From contig NZ_KZ559481.1 in the NCBI RefSeq assembly GCF_002850745.1, positions 78,841 through 142,840 of the forward strand: a DNA stretch of 64,000 nucleotides, read 5' to 3'. This stretch comes from Nonomuraea indica. Lineage in GTDB: Bacteria; Actinomycetota; Actinomycetes; Streptosporangiales; Streptosporangiaceae. The translations under genes were made by a program, and so were the position numbers. Each line of letters begins with the position of its first letter. Positions within the stretch are counted from its first letter, which is position 1. Positions 7,967-16,721 of this stretch are shown here, piece by piece. The notes beneath the pieces are model-generated. The model was not told the origin of the DNA. It did no database searches and worked only from the letters and a program-made list of their open reading frames with translations.

Positions 7967-10900
7967 CGCAGCGGCCGGCCCGCGCGCCGCTCACCTTCCA
8001 CTCGGCGCCGGGGAACGGCGACATGAAGTGGGTGAGCAGGTCCACCGCGTAGTCCGGCACCCGGCCGCCCGGGTCCAGCAGCGACACCATCTGCGGCCCG
8101 TCGGAGCCGCGCAGCGTGATCGCCTCCCCGGAGCGGGCGCCGGCGAACCCGGGCCTGGCGTCCACGGTCAGGCAGGCCAGCCGCACCCCGGCGGCGCTGA
8201 TCTCCTGCCTGGCGGAGACGCGCCGCATCCGCTGGTCGTAGCGGCGCGGGGCGAGGGAGGTGACGGGGCCGAGCCGGACCGACTCGCGGAAGACGTCGGC
8301 GCCGACCTTCCGGCTCAGCCGGGCGTCGAGCCTGACATCGGGCCGCAGGTCCACGCCCTTCGCGGCGAGGTCGAGCCGCCCGTAGCCGCCCTCGAACGCG
8401 GGCGCGACGTACCCGAGCGCGGCGGGCGCCTTCAGCCCGAACGGCACCTTGCCGGGGCGGACGCGCAGCCACGACAGGCGGCGCACGGTGAGCGACAGGT
8501 CGTCGATGGTGCTGCGCCCCAGCGCGAGGTCGCCGGCGAGGTGGTAGGTGAGGAGGCCGCCGGTGTGCGGGATCTCCTTGCCGGCCGTGAAGCGCTGCCG
8601 GGCGACAGGATCGATGGTGACGCCGGCGTGCAGCTCGACCCGTTTCGTCGGCACCGGGCGGGACACCAGGTCCAGGCCGCCGCCGGGGACGAGCCGGACG
8701 GTGGTGTCGGCGGCGAGGTCGGCGACGGCCAGCGACAGCGCGCCGAGCCTGCCGGCGCGGTCCACGAGTCCGCCCTGGACGGCGAGGTGACCGTCCAAGG
8801 TGCTGGCGCCGCCCTCGGCCCGGTAGGTGACGGCCGGCGCCCGCACCTCCCCCGCCACGGCGTCGGCGTCCACGCCGAACACGGCGGGCACGTCGCCGAA
8901 GCGCGCCTCGCCGGTGCCCGCCCCGGGCACGGTGACGGCCGCGCTGAGCCGCCTCACGGCCGCGGAGTTGCGCACCCGGACGCGGGTGCGCGGCCCGTAC
9001 GCGGCCTGGACGGACAGGGTGGCCGGGACCGGGTCGACGGCGAGCCGGCCGCGCAGACCGCCCGCCTCGGCGTGCACGGTGAGCGAGCCGAGCGTGGCGG
9101 CCGGCTCGACGCGGTACGCGGCCCGCACGGCGCCGCCCGCGACCTCGAACGGGCCGAGCGACATGGCGGTGACGGTCCGGGGCAGCCCCGCCACCGTGAC
9201 CCTGGCCTCGACCGGCACGGGCGCGAGGACGGTGCTGCGCAGGTAGAGGCCCAGCCTGTCGCCCGCGGGCCGGTAACCGGCGAACGTGAACGTCTTCCTG
9301 GTGGCGTCCACCGTGATCCGCTCCGGCAGCCCGGTCACGTCCAGGTGACCGCGGACGGCGAAGCAGCCCCGCTCCCCCACGCAGAACGGGCCGGGAGCGC
9401 AGCCCTCGCTCCCCACCGCGCAGCCGCCGTCCACGACGGAGACGCCGCCCGCCACGGCCGGCGCCGGCGGCAGGCCGCGCAGCGCGGCCGCCTTGCCGAG
9501 CCAGGCGCGGGCCCGCACGTCCAGCCGCGAGCCGGTGTACGTCAGCGCGCCGCCGTCCACGGACACGGCGAGCCGGCCGGGCACCGGGCCCAGCCGGCCC
9601 AGCGCGCCGAAGCGCAGGTCGCCCCGGGTGACGTCGGTGTCGAGCGCGATCGTCTGCCGGGCGGCGCGGAAACCGGCGGCGAACCCGGAGCCCGCAGGGC
9701 CGAACTCGACCCGCGACAGTCCCTTCACCAGCACGCTCGCGTCGAGGTCACCGGACGCCTCGTCGTAGTGGGCCGCCAGGTGCGGGCCGGTGGGCGCCTG
9801 CGCGCCGTCGTGGTTGGTGACGGCTACGGCGGCCGAGCCGAGCGGCCCGGACAGGCCGCGGAATCGGTACCCGGCGGGATCCCACGAGGCGTCGAAGCGG
9901 GCGGGCACGCCGGTCACGCGGGCGGCGGCCCTGACGTCCCGGCCGCGCACGTGGGCCCGGGCGAGGGCCGAGACGGAGTCGACCGGGCCGGTGGCGGTCC
10001 AGGTCAGCGTCCTGGCCCCGGTGTCGGCGACCAGCCGCGCCTTCCCCCGCAACCCCCGCACCTCAGCCCACACCCCCTCGCCACGCACGCCTCCCCCGCG
10101 CGAGTCACCTTCCCCGCGCACATCACCCCCGCGCACACCTCCCCCGCGCACACCTCCCCCGCGCACATCACCCCCGCGTAGGCCGCCCCCGCGCGTGGCC
10201 GCTTCCCGCGAGGCCGGGGCGGGTGCACGGCCGGCGTGGAGCCGGACCGCGCGCAGACGCGAGGAGGTCGTCACCTCGGCCGCCGGACGCTCACCGAGCG
10301 TCCAGGACGCCTCGACCTCGCCGCGCAGCCCGAGCACGGTGCCGTCGAACGTGGGACCCGCCTTCAGGCCGGTGTACGCGGCCCGCGCCCGCCTGACGGG
10401 GCCGCCGGCACGGTAGACGGCCCGGCCGGCCACCGGGTCGAGGTCCACCTCCAGCGTGCGCGGAAGGTTGGAGACCTCCACGCCCGCCACGTGGACGCCG
10501 TCGAGGCCGGCGGCCCCGGTGAACGGCCGGTCGCTCGGCCGGACCTCCAGACGGGCCCGCGGGCGCGCGCCGTAGGTGACGTCGAACCCCGCCAGCCCGG
10601 CCAGCCGCGCCGACACGCCGAGAGCCGGCCCGTTCTTGATCATGGTGAGGTGGTGGCCGCCCGGGGTGGCCAGGGCGCCCCCGCCGCGCTGCAGCACCAC
10701 GGCGAGACGGCCGAGGGGCGAGCTGGTGGTCTGGGCCAGCCGGTGCCTGGCCGGGTCGTGCACCAGCCGCACCTTCGCGGGCAGGTCGTCCAGCTCGGCC
10801 CGCAGGACGGTCCCGGCCGACGCCCGGTCGTAGTACAGCAGCCGCGCCGAGCCCGCCCCGGACCGGCCGGAGTCGACGGTCAGCGTCCGCGTGCCGTCCT

Positions 10901-12239
10901 CCGTGCCCTCCGGCGCGTACGCGGCCGTCAACGAGGGCGGGGCGCGGCGTACCTCGACGCTCGCCGCCCGGGACAGGCGGCCGTCCCGGTAGTGGTAGGT
11001 GCGCAGCTCGGCGCGGCGTACGGCGCTCGGGCCCGTGAAGCGGACCCGGGCGGACCCGGCGTCGCCCCGGGCGAGCTCCACCCGGGCGCGGGCGGGCATC
11101 CGGTCGAGCAGCGCCCGCGTGTACCGGCCGCGCTGGACGGCCACCGCCTCGACGGCGGCGGGCGCGGACGCGTCGAGGGCGAGGGAGACGGCGTCACGCC
11201 CGGTGGGCTCCGCGCCGGAGGCGTCGCGACCGGCGGAGTCCCCATCGGCAAGGTCACGACCGGCGGGGTCCCGGGAGGTCGCTCCCAGGGAGGCGTCCAC
11301 GGTCAGCTTCTCGGTGGCGGGGGTCTGGCGCAGGCTGACCGCGGTGCGGCCGATCAGTCCGGCCACGACGGCGGCGGTGGCGCCCGGCCGGGTGCGCCGC
11401 ACGTTCGCCGTCACCCTGCTGCCGGACAGGTCCACCGTGAACGTGCCCCGTTCCGCCTCCGGCAGCTCCGCGCCGCCCCGCAGTCCGTCGAACCCGACCG
11501 CCACCCGGCCGTCGTACTCGGCCCAGACGAGCGCCCTGAGGCGGCCGGCCGCGCCGGGCAGCCGGCGGACCGCGAACGCCAGCCCCGCGGCCGCCTCGCG
11601 CGGGGCGGCGGCGGGGGTGAGGACGGCCGCGAGATCGGGGACGCCGTCGCCGGTGACGTCCGCCGCGACGGGCGTGGCCACGAGCCGGGTGGCCGAGCAC
11701 GAGACGGGCACGCCGGGACCGCGCACGCACAGCCGGTACGCCGGCCCGGTACCGGCGGACGCGGCGCCGGAACCTCCGGGCAGGCCCAAGGCGCCGAGGA
11801 CCTTCCGGGCAGGAGCCTTCAGCGGCAGGGGCCGCGCCCGGGCTGTGTCGGGCAGCACGTCGCCCACGTCGGGGCCGCGGCCGCCCACCTGCTCGGCCGC
11901 CTCCCGCTCGATCTCGCGGACCAGCCCCGGGCCGGCGGGCGTCGTCACCTCGGGAGCGGCGGGGCCGGTGCCGTGATCGCCGGGCTCGCGCAGGGCCAGG
12001 GACGGTTCGCGGGGAACGTCCACGGCGGCGCCCGCCGGCTTCCGTACGCCGGGGACCGGCCGTACCCGCACGCCGGCGGTCGGGGTGCCGCCGTCGCGGA
12101 CGGGGCTCGTGACGGCGGGACCGGCCACCCAGCCGGCGGGACCGGCGTGGACGGCGGCCGGAGTGGCCGCCAGGGTGGCACTCGCCAGGGACGCGGAGGC
12201 GAGCACGCGGACGAGCACGTGCCGTGGGAACCGCGGCAT
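7944..12239 (-). CDS. Very large exported beta-repeat protein, 1431 aa
   Basis: I do not recognise a family over the full length. The N-terminal 32 residues are a signal peptide (MPRFPRHVLVRVLASASLAS...AAVHA), so ATG 12239 is taken as start although the frame opens at 12314. A VTGDGVPDLAAVLT segment near residue 195 resembles an FG-GAP/VCBS calcium-type motif. The rest is a chain of similar beta-strand units with recurring GLP-R-V-T-V-D phrases (VSNLPRTLEVDLD, VTGLPERITVDAT, VAGLPRTVTAMSL). A Gly-Arg tract of 5-residue repeats lies at about 680-720 and a four-Cys loop at about 936-966. No sortase motif or membrane anchor is seen at the C terminus, so it is probably secreted or wall-associated. 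Confidence 0.75.
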   Translation of the reverse strand: MPRFPRHVLVRVLASASLASATLAATPAAVHAGPAGWVAGPAVTSPVRDGGTPTAGVRVRPVPGVRKPAGAAVDVPREPSLALREPGDHGTGPAAPEVTTPAGPGLVREIEREAAEQVGGRGPDVGDVLPDTARARPLPLKAPARKVLGALGLPGGSGAASAGTGPAYRLCVRGPGVPVSCSATRLVATPVAADVTGDGVPDLAAVLTPAAAPREAAAGLAFAVRRLPGAAGRLRALVWAEYDGRVAVGFDGLRGGAELPEAERGTFTVDLSGSRVTANVRRTRPGATAAVVAGLIGRTAVSLRQTPATEKLTVDASLGATSRDPAGRDLADGDSAGRDASGAEPTGRDAVSLALDASAPAAVEAVAVQRGRYTRALLDRMPARARVELARGDAGSARVRFTGPSAVRRAELRTYHYRDGRLSRAASVEVRRAPPSLTAAYAPEGTEDGTRTLTVDSGRSGAGSARLLYYDRASAGTVLRAELDDLPAKVRLVHDPARHRLAQTTSSPLGRLAVVLQRGGGALATPGGHHLTMIKNGPALGVSARLAGLAGFDVTYGARPRARLEVRPSDRPFTGAAGLDGVHVAGVEVSNLPRTLEVDLDPVAGRAVYRAGGPVRRARAAYTGLKAGPTFDGTVLGLRGEVEASWTLGERPAAEVTTSSRLRAVRLHAGRAPAPASREAATRGGGLRGGDVRGGGVRGGGVRGGDVRGEGDSRGGGVRGEGVWAEVRGLRGKARLVADTGARTLTWTATGPVDSVSALARAHVRGRDVRAAARVTGVPARFDASWDPAGYRFRGLSGPLGSAAVAVTNHDGAQAPTGPHLAAHYDEASGDLDASVLVKGLSRVEFGPAGSGFAAGFRAARQTIALDTDVTRGDLRFGALGRLGPVPGRLAVSVDGGALTYTGSRLDVRARAWLGKAAALRGLPPAPAVAGGVSVVDGGCAVGSEGCAPGPFCVGERGCFAVRGHLDVTGLPERITVDATRKTFTFAGYRPAGDRLGLYLRSTVLAPVPVEARVTVAGLPRTVTAMSLGPFEVAGGAVRAAYRVEPAATLGSLTVHAEAGGLRGRLAVDPVPATLSVQAAYGPRTRVRVRNSAAVRRLSAAVTVPGAGTGEARFGDVPAVFGVDADAVAGEVRAPAVTYRAEGGASTLDGHLAVQGGLVDRAGRLGALSLAVADLAADTTVRLVPGGGLDLVSRPVPTKRVELHAGVTIDPVARQRFTAGKEIPHTGGLLTYHLAGDLALGRSTIDDLSLTVRRLSWLRVRPGKVPFGLKAPAALGYVAPAFEGGYGRLDLAAKGVDLRPDVRLDARLSRKVGADVFRESVRLGPVTSLAPRRYDQRMRRVSARQEISAAGVRLACLTVDARPGFAGARSGEAITLRGSDGPQMVSLLDPGGRVPDYAVDLLTHFMSPFPGAEWKVSGARAGRCASGRPAR
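10083..10197. repeat. 15-nt minisatellite inside the large exported protein gene
   Basis: About seven imperfect 15-nt units of the type cacctcccccgcgca. They encode the five-residue GGGVR/GGDVR tract at about residues 680-720 of the exported protein, so length changes by whole units keep the frame. Confidence 0.85.
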
Positions 12240-12491
12240 GAAACGCTTAACCCCCGAAGCGGTATCAATCATCACAACAGAAACATCTGTCACGACCTGA
12301 CCACACCTGTTCACTGGGCGTCAATCTGCCGCCGACATGGGGCTCCAGCTCGTGACAGCCCGTCTCCGGCTCCCGCAGGGCCGCGACGGTCCGTGACGCC
12401 CGGCGGACCCGAGCCTCCCTCTGCTTCCGTGCTTGATCGGCGTCGACCCGGGTAGCGGGAGCCGACCACGGAGATGAAGGGAGCGAGGATC
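12240..12491. other. Divergent intergenic region upstream of dodecin
   Basis: 252 nt between the large exported protein gene (leftward) and dodecin (rightward). An A/T-richer part (12240-12310) probably holds the leftward promoter. A GGGTAG at about 12450, preceded by a GCTTGA-like element, could be a SigB-type promoter for dodecin. I see no RNA element. Confidence 0.4.
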
Positions 12492-12698
12492 ATGTCATCG
12501 GTCGCCCGCGTCACCGAGATCAGCGCGGTGTCGGAGAAGAGCTTCGAGGACGCCGTCCGAGTCGGCATCGAGAGAGCCGGCCAGACCCTGCGAGGGCTCC
12601 GGTCAGCCTGGATCAAGGAGCAGGAGGTGCAGCTCGACGAGAACGGCGGCATCACCGGCTACAAGGTCAACATGCTGATCACGTTCGTGCTGGAGTAG
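12492..12698 (+). CDS. Dodecin, flavin-binding storage protein
   Basis: 68 aa, the typical length of dodecin subunits, which assemble into a hollow dodecamer that binds and shields flavins. Family features are SVARVTEISAVSEKSFEDAV, the ring-stacking Trp in SAWIKEQEVQLD and the final strand GYKVNMLITFVLE. ATG 12492 is used because AAGGGAGCGAGG precedes it; the ATG six codons earlier would embed that ribosome site in the gene. Monocistronic: a 14-bp hairpin follows directly. Confidence 0.93.
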   Translation: MSSVARVTEISAVSEKSFEDAVRVGIERAGQTLRGLRSAWIKEQEVQLDENGGITGYKVNMLITFVLE

Positions 12699-12710
12699 GG
12701 CCCGCGCCGG

Positions 12711-12743
12711 CCGTCTCCGCCCGGACGTACCGGGCGGAGACGG
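12711..12743 (+). terminator. Perfect 14-bp hairpin after dodecin
   Basis: Arms 12711-12724 and 12730-12743 around a 5-nt loop, no mismatch, starting 12 nt after the dodecin stop. No T-tract follows. Confidence 0.8.
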
Positions 12744-12796
12744 TCACCGGAAAACCCGTTGAGCGGCCGCCGGAAGGGTGGTTACCGTGGCGTGCC

Positions 12797-13342
12797 GTGG
12801 AGATCTACCTCACGACCGACCGGCTCGTCCTGCGCCGCTTCACCGATGCCGACGCCGATGACCTGGTCGCGCTGCACAACGACCCCGCCGTCATGCGCTT
12901 CCTCAACGGCGGCAGGCCCACGCCGCGCGAGGTGATCGTCCACGAGACACTGCCCGCGTTCGCCGCCTCCGGCTTCTTCGCCGCCGTCGAGCGGGCCACG
13001 GGCCTGTTCACCGGCTGGTTCCACCTGCGGGCGGCTCAGGGCGGCGCCTCCGACGAGCCCGAGCTGGGCTACCGCCTGCACCGGGCGCACTGGGGCAAGG
13101 GTTACGCCACGGAGGGCTCGCTGGCCCTGATCGACAAGGCCTTCGGCGAGCTGGGCGCCCGGCGCGTCTTCGCCCAGACGATGACCGTCAACCGCGGCTC
13201 ACGCCGCGTCATGGAGAAGTGCGGGCTGCGCCACGTGCGCACGTTCTTCCCCGACTGGCCGGACGTCATCGACGGGTCGGAGGAGGGCGAGGTCGAGTAC
13301 GAGCTCCTCCGCGCCGACTGGGAGGCCCGCCGTACCAGCTGA
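12797..13342 (+). CDS. GNAT-family N-acetyltransferase (RimJ/RimL-like)
   Basis: 181 aa acetyl-CoA-dependent acetyltransferase. The pattern TDRLVLRRFTDADADDL at the start is typical of the RimJ/RimL subgroup. The acetyl-CoA pyrophosphate loop is HWGKGYATEG (about residues 100-109), and NRGSRRVMEKCGLRHV is the conserved C-terminal element. The substrate, a protein N terminus or a small amine, cannot be predicted. GTG 12797 is the first plausible start. A long perfect hairpin separates it from the DinB-like gene. Confidence 0.85.
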   Translation: MEIYLTTDRLVLRRFTDADADDLVALHNDPAVMRFLNGGRPTPREVIVHETLPAFAASGFFAAVERATGLFTGWFHLRAAQGGASDEPELGYRLHRAHWGKGYATEGSLALIDKAFGELGARRVFAQTMTVNRGSRRVMEKCGLRHVRTFFPDWPDVIDGSEEGEVEYELLRADWEARRTS

Positions 13343-13376
13343 CCCGCTCGGCGGGGCGGCGCCGGGGTGGCCGAGA

Positions 13377-13411
13377 GGCGCGTTCCGGACGGAGAACGTC
13401 CGGAACGCGCC
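13377..13411. terminator. Perfect 14-bp inverted repeat before the DinB-like gene
   Basis: Arms 13377-13390 and 13398-13411, loop of 7 nt, no mismatch. It starts 34 nt after the GNAT stop and ends 5 nt before the first possible start of the next gene. It could be a terminator, a leader hairpin hiding the ribosome site, or a repressor site. Confidence 0.65.
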
Positions 13412-13425
13412 CTAGCATGCGCACC

Positions 13426-13968
13426 ATGACCGACGACACCGTCTTCAGCGAGCCGTCTTCGACCGCCGGCGAGGTCGAGATGCTGCTGTTCGCGCTCGAC
13501 CGTTCCCGTGCCACGTTCGCCTGGAAGACCGGGGGCCTCGATGCGGCCGCCCTGCATCGGCCGCACCCGCCGAGCGCGATGACCCTGGCCGGGTTGATCA
13601 AGCATCTGACCCGGGTCGAGGAGGAGACGGCGGCCTGGCGCCTGTTCGGGGAGCGGCCCACGCCGCCCTGGGACACCGCCGCACGCGGCTGGGAGTGGCA
13701 GGCCGCGGCCGCCGACACGCCCGGCGAGCTCTACACCCGGTGGAGCGAGGCCGTGGCCCGCTCGCGGGCCGCCGTGGCCAGGATGCTGGCCGACGGCGGC
13801 CTTGACCGGCCCGCCGGGTTCGTCGTCACCGGGGACGGGCAAGCGCCCAACGTGCGCCGCGTGCTGGTCGACCTCCATGACGAGTACGCCCGGCACGTCG
13901 GCCACGCGGACCTGTTCCGCGAGGCGATCGACGGCCTGACGGGCGAGGATCCGCCCCAGCCGGCTTAG
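13426..13968 (+). CDS. DinB-like/DUF664 four-helix protein
   Basis: 180 aa. The order of helices and the spaced histidines (IKHLTRVEEETAAW; LVDLHDEYARHVGHADLFREAIDG) match the DinB/DUF664 superfamily. These are metal-binding four-helix bundles that include mycothiol- and bacillithiol-dependent S-transferases. The C-terminal ARHVGHADLFRE signature is typical of actinobacterial DUF664 proteins. ATG 13426 and ATG 13417 are both possible; neither has a clear ribosome site, and the large hairpin ends 5 nt before 13417. Function beyond the family is unknown. Confidence 0.78.
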   Translation: MTDDTVFSEPSSTAGEVEMLLFALDRSRATFAWKTGGLDAAALHRPHPPSAMTLAGLIKHLTRVEEETAAWRLFGERPTPPWDTAARGWEWQAAAADTPGELYTRWSEAVARSRAAVARMLADGGLDRPAGFVVTGDGQAPNVRRVLVDLHDEYARHVGHADLFREAIDGLTGEDPPQPA

Positions 13969-14169
13969 GTCTCCGACCGGCGGCGCGCACGGCGAACCGG
14001 CCCGGCGAGAGAACGCGGTCGGCGAGCGGACGGCGGCTGTGCGGGCTGCCGAGGCCCGGGAACGGAGGGTGCGCGGCGGGTTGACCGCGCTGCCGGTGAT
14101 CTCGTGAGCTGCGCGGGCGAGCCCGAACCCCGGCTGCCGGCTTCCGCCTCCAGCCTGTCAGGCTGGTGT

Positions 14170-14184
14170 ACTGGTCGGACCAGT
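14170..14184. promoter_or_regulatory. FadR-type palindrome upstream of the SDR gene
   Basis: actggtcggaccagt is a perfect 15-bp palindrome 16 nt upstream of the SDR start. The same palindrome, differing only at the central base, occurs at 26822-26836 beside the GntR gene. TGGT-N3-ACCA is the known core of FadR-subfamily operators. Its position over the transcription start suggests repression. Confidence 0.8.
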
Positions 14185-14200
14185 CACTAAGGTGGGCGGC

Positions 14201-14965
14201 ATGACGGGATACGAGGGGTTGTTCCGCCTGGACGGGCGGCGGGCTGTGGTCATCGGGGCCGGGAGCGGCATCGGACGGGAGGCGGCGCTGGCGCTGGCCG
14301 CCCAGGGCGCCGAGGTGGTGTGCGCCGACCGCGACGTGGCCGCCGCCCGGGAGACGGCCGGCCGGTGCGGCGGGACGGCGCGGCTGCTCGACGTGCTCGA
14401 CGGCGACGCCGTGCGCCAGGCGGCCGCGGACGAGCCTGCCGACGTGCTGGTGTTCACGGCCGCGACGAACGTTCGCAAGCGGCTGCTCGACTACACCGCC
14501 GAGGAGTTCGGCCGCGTCGTGGACCTCAACCTGCGGGCCTCGTTCGACGTGGTGCGGGCCTTCGGGGCGGCGATGGTGGCGCGGGGCCGGGGATCGATCA
14601 TCGGGTTCGCGTCGATCCGGGCGGCGGTGACGGAGCCGGGCCAGGGCGTGTACTCGGCGACGAAGGCGGGGCTGGTGCAGTTGCTGCGGACCGCCGCCGC
14701 CGAGTTCGGCCCGCACGGGGTGCGGGTCAACGCCATCGCGCCGGGCGTGGTGGAGACGCCGCTGACCCGGCAGATCAAGGACGATCCCGCCTGGTACGGC
14801 GCGTACGCGGCCAAGAGCGCGCTGGGCCGGTGGGCGCGCGCCGAGGAGATGGCCGGGGCGGTGGTCTACCTGGCGAGCGACGCGGCGAGCTTCGTGACCG
14901 GCTCGGTGCTGTACGTGGACGGAGGCTGGACCGCGGTGGACGGCCGCTTCGACCCGCCCAACTGA
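14201..14965 (+). CDS. SDR-family oxidoreductase (gluconate 5-dehydrogenase-like)
   Basis: 254 aa classical short-chain dehydrogenase. The cofactor loop is GAGSGIG and the active site has Ser in GSIIGFASIRAA followed by YSATK (Tyr-x-x-x-Lys). An acidic residue after strand 2 (VVCADRD) predicts NAD(H). The usual NNAG motif is replaced (VFTAATNVRK), although the following NVRK is typical of gluconate 5-dehydrogenase/KduD-like members. ATG 14201 follows AGGTGG. It carries the FadR-type operator and is followed 94 nt on by an aldo/keto reductase, suggesting a joint redox step on a sugar acid, aldehyde or ketone. Confidence 0.88.
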   Translation: MTGYEGLFRLDGRRAVVIGAGSGIGREAALALAAQGAEVVCADRDVAAARETAGRCGGTARLLDVLDGDAVRQAAADEPADVLVFTAATNVRKRLLDYTAEEFGRVVDLNLRASFDVVRAFGAAMVARGRGSIIGFASIRAAVTEPGQGVYSATKAGLVQLLRTAAAEFGPHGVRVNAIAPGVVETPLTRQIKDDPAWYGAYAAKSALGRWARAEEMAGAVVYLASDAASFVTGSVLYVDGGWTAVDGRFDPPN

Positions 14966-15059
14966 TCGCCCCCGCGGGCGTCCCCCGAAGGGCGGTGAAA
15001 CGCCGTCCGGCGGTGATGTTAGCGTTCGCAGCGGGAGAGAGCGAGAGAAGGGGGATCAC

Positions 15060-16043
15060 GTGGAGCAGCGAGTTCTCGGCCGGACCGGCCGCCGGGTGGG
15101 CGTGGTGGGGCTCGGCGCGTGGCAGCTCGGCGCCGACTGGGGCGAGGTGCCCGAACAGGAGGCGCTGGCGACGCTGGCCGCCGCCGCGGACGCCGGGATG
15201 ACGTTCATCGACACGGCCGACGTCTACGGGGACGGGACCAGTGAGCGGCTCGTCGGCCGGTTCCTGAAGTCCCGCCCGGGGCACGGCATCACGGTGGCGA
15301 CCAAGATGGGCCGCCGGATGCCGCAGGAGCCGGGCAACTACACGCTCGCCAACTTCCGCGCCTGGACCGATCGCTCCCGGGCCAACCTGGGCGTCGACGT
15401 GCTGGACCTGGTCCAGCTGCACTGCCCGCCGACGGCCGTCTACTCCTCCGGCGAGGTGTTCGACGCGCTCGACACGCTGGTCGCCGAGCAGCGGATCGCG
15501 GCGTACGGCGTCAGCGTGGAGACGCGCGCGGAGGCGCTGACCGCGATCGCGCGGCCGGGCGTGGCGAGCGTGCAGATCATCCTCAACATGCTGCGGCTCG
15601 GCCCGCTGGCGGAGGTGCTGCCCGCGGCGCGCGAGGCGGGCGTGGGCGTCATCGCGCGGGTGCCGCTGGCCAGCGGCCTGCTGTCGGGCAGGTACGACGA
15701 GAACACGACGTTCGCGGCGAACGACCACCGGACCTTCAACCGGCACGGCGAGGCTTTCGACGTCGGCGAGACGTTCTCGGGGGTGGAGTTCTCGACGGGG
15801 CTGGCGGCGGTGCGACGGCTGGCGCCGCTCGTGCCGGACGGCGCGACCATGGCGCAGTTCGCGCTGCGCTGGATCATCGACCAGCCCGGGGTGAGCGTGG
15901 TGATCCCGGGCGCCCGCAACCCGGAGCAGGCCCGGTCCAACGCGGCCGCCGCGGATCTGGCGCCGCTGGCGGAGCGGCACCTGGAGGCCGTGCGCGAGGT
16001 CTACGAGGAACTCCTCGCACCGCAGGTGGCCGACCGCTGGTGA
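15060..16043 (+). CDS. Aldo/keto reductase
   Basis: 327 aa TIM-barrel NAD(P)H-dependent oxidoreductase. The AKR catalytic set is visible: Asp and Tyr in FIDTADVYGDG, Lys in TKMGRR, and His in LVQLHCPP. The C-terminal cofactor region is IPGARNPEQARSNAAA. GTG 15060 has AAGGGGG upstream. It lies downstream of the operator-bearing SDR gene in the same direction and is likely in the same transcript. In the wider regulon it could reduce or oxidise an aldehyde intermediate. Confidence 0.9.
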   Translation: MEQRVLGRTGRRVGVVGLGAWQLGADWGEVPEQEALATLAAAADAGMTFIDTADVYGDGTSERLVGRFLKSRPGHGITVATKMGRRMPQEPGNYTLANFRAWTDRSRANLGVDVLDLVQLHCPPTAVYSSGEVFDALDTLVAEQRIAAYGVSVETRAEALTAIARPGVASVQIILNMLRLGPLAEVLPAAREAGVGVIARVPLASGLLSGRYDENTTFAANDHRTFNRHGEAFDVGETFSGVEFSTGLAAVRRLAPLVPDGATMAQFALRWIIDQPGVSVVIPGARNPEQARSNAAAADLAPLAERHLEAVREVYEELLAPQVADRW

Positions 16044-16091
16044 CCTCCCCGGGCGACCGGGTCGCGGGTGACCGGGCCCGCGTGACGCGGG

Positions 16092-16709
16092 TCAGTCGCG
16101 GCGGCCCGGCCAGGCGGCCAGGGCCACCTCGGCGATCGTGGCGAGCTCCTCCGGCCCGGCGCCGTCACGGGCGCGCTGCGACATGCCCTGGATGACGGCC
16201 CCGAAGTAACCGGCCAGCGCGCGGGGATCGGCGCCGGCGGGCAGCTCGCCCCGCTCGCGCGCCTCGCGCAGCCGCGCCTCGAAGACGACGAGGTTGGCGT
16301 TGCGCAGGTCGCGAAGGTACTCCCCCACCTCGGCGTCCTGGACGGTGACGTTGGTGGCCGCGCAGATGGTCAGGCAGCCCGCCGGATGCGACGGGTCGGG
16401 GTAGATCGACGCCGCCTCGCGCAGGATCCGGGCGAAGGCGCCGTACGCCGTCGGCTCCTCGCGCAGGGCGTCGGCCATGAAGGTGCCGAGCGGCGAGCGC
16501 CCGTAGGTTTCCACCACTTCCCTGAACAGGGCCTTCTTGTCGCCGAACGCGGCGTAGAGGCTGCCGGGCCGGATGCCCATCGCCTCGGTCAGCTCGCCGA
16601 CCGAGGTCGCCTCGTAGCCGCGCTCCCAGAACAGCCGCGTCGCCTCGGCCAGCGCCGTGTCCCGGTCGAAGCCGCGCGGGCGGCCCCGCGTCCCCCCTGT
16701 CGTCGCCAT
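16092..16709 (-). CDS. TetR-family repressor
   Basis: 205 aa. The N-terminal helix-turn-helix (residues 16-60: ALAEATRLFWERGYEATSVG then LTEAMGIRPGSLYAAFGDK) is canonical. The C-terminal half resembles the TetR_C subgroup found beside SDR and quinone-type reductases. It is divergent from an SDR gene across an 80-nt region with two near-palindromic sites, so it probably represses both itself and that gene. The ligand is unknown, probably a reactive aldehyde or ketone substrate of the SDR. Confidence 0.9.
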   Translation of the reverse strand: MATTGGTRGRPRGFDRDTALAEATRLFWERGYEATSVGELTEAMGIRPGSLYAAFGDKKALFREVVETYGRSPLGTFMADALREEPTAYGAFARILREAASIYPDPSHPAGCLTICAATNVTVQDAEVGEYLRDLRNANLVVFEARLREARERGELPAGADPRALAGYFGAVIQGMSQRARDGAGPEELATIAEVALAAWPGRRD

Positions 16710-16721
16710 GCCCTCATTCTA

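Noticed and set aside
8028-10181. Plus-strand open frame of over 700 codons
   Set aside because: Antisense to the large exported protein; Gly/Arg/His-rich, no domain. The minus-strand protein has a signal peptide and regular repeat structure, so it is the real gene.
12240-12491. Riboswitch (flavin-type) upstream of dodecin
   Set aside because: No recognisable FMN-aptamer conserved blocks; only a possible SigB-like promoter.
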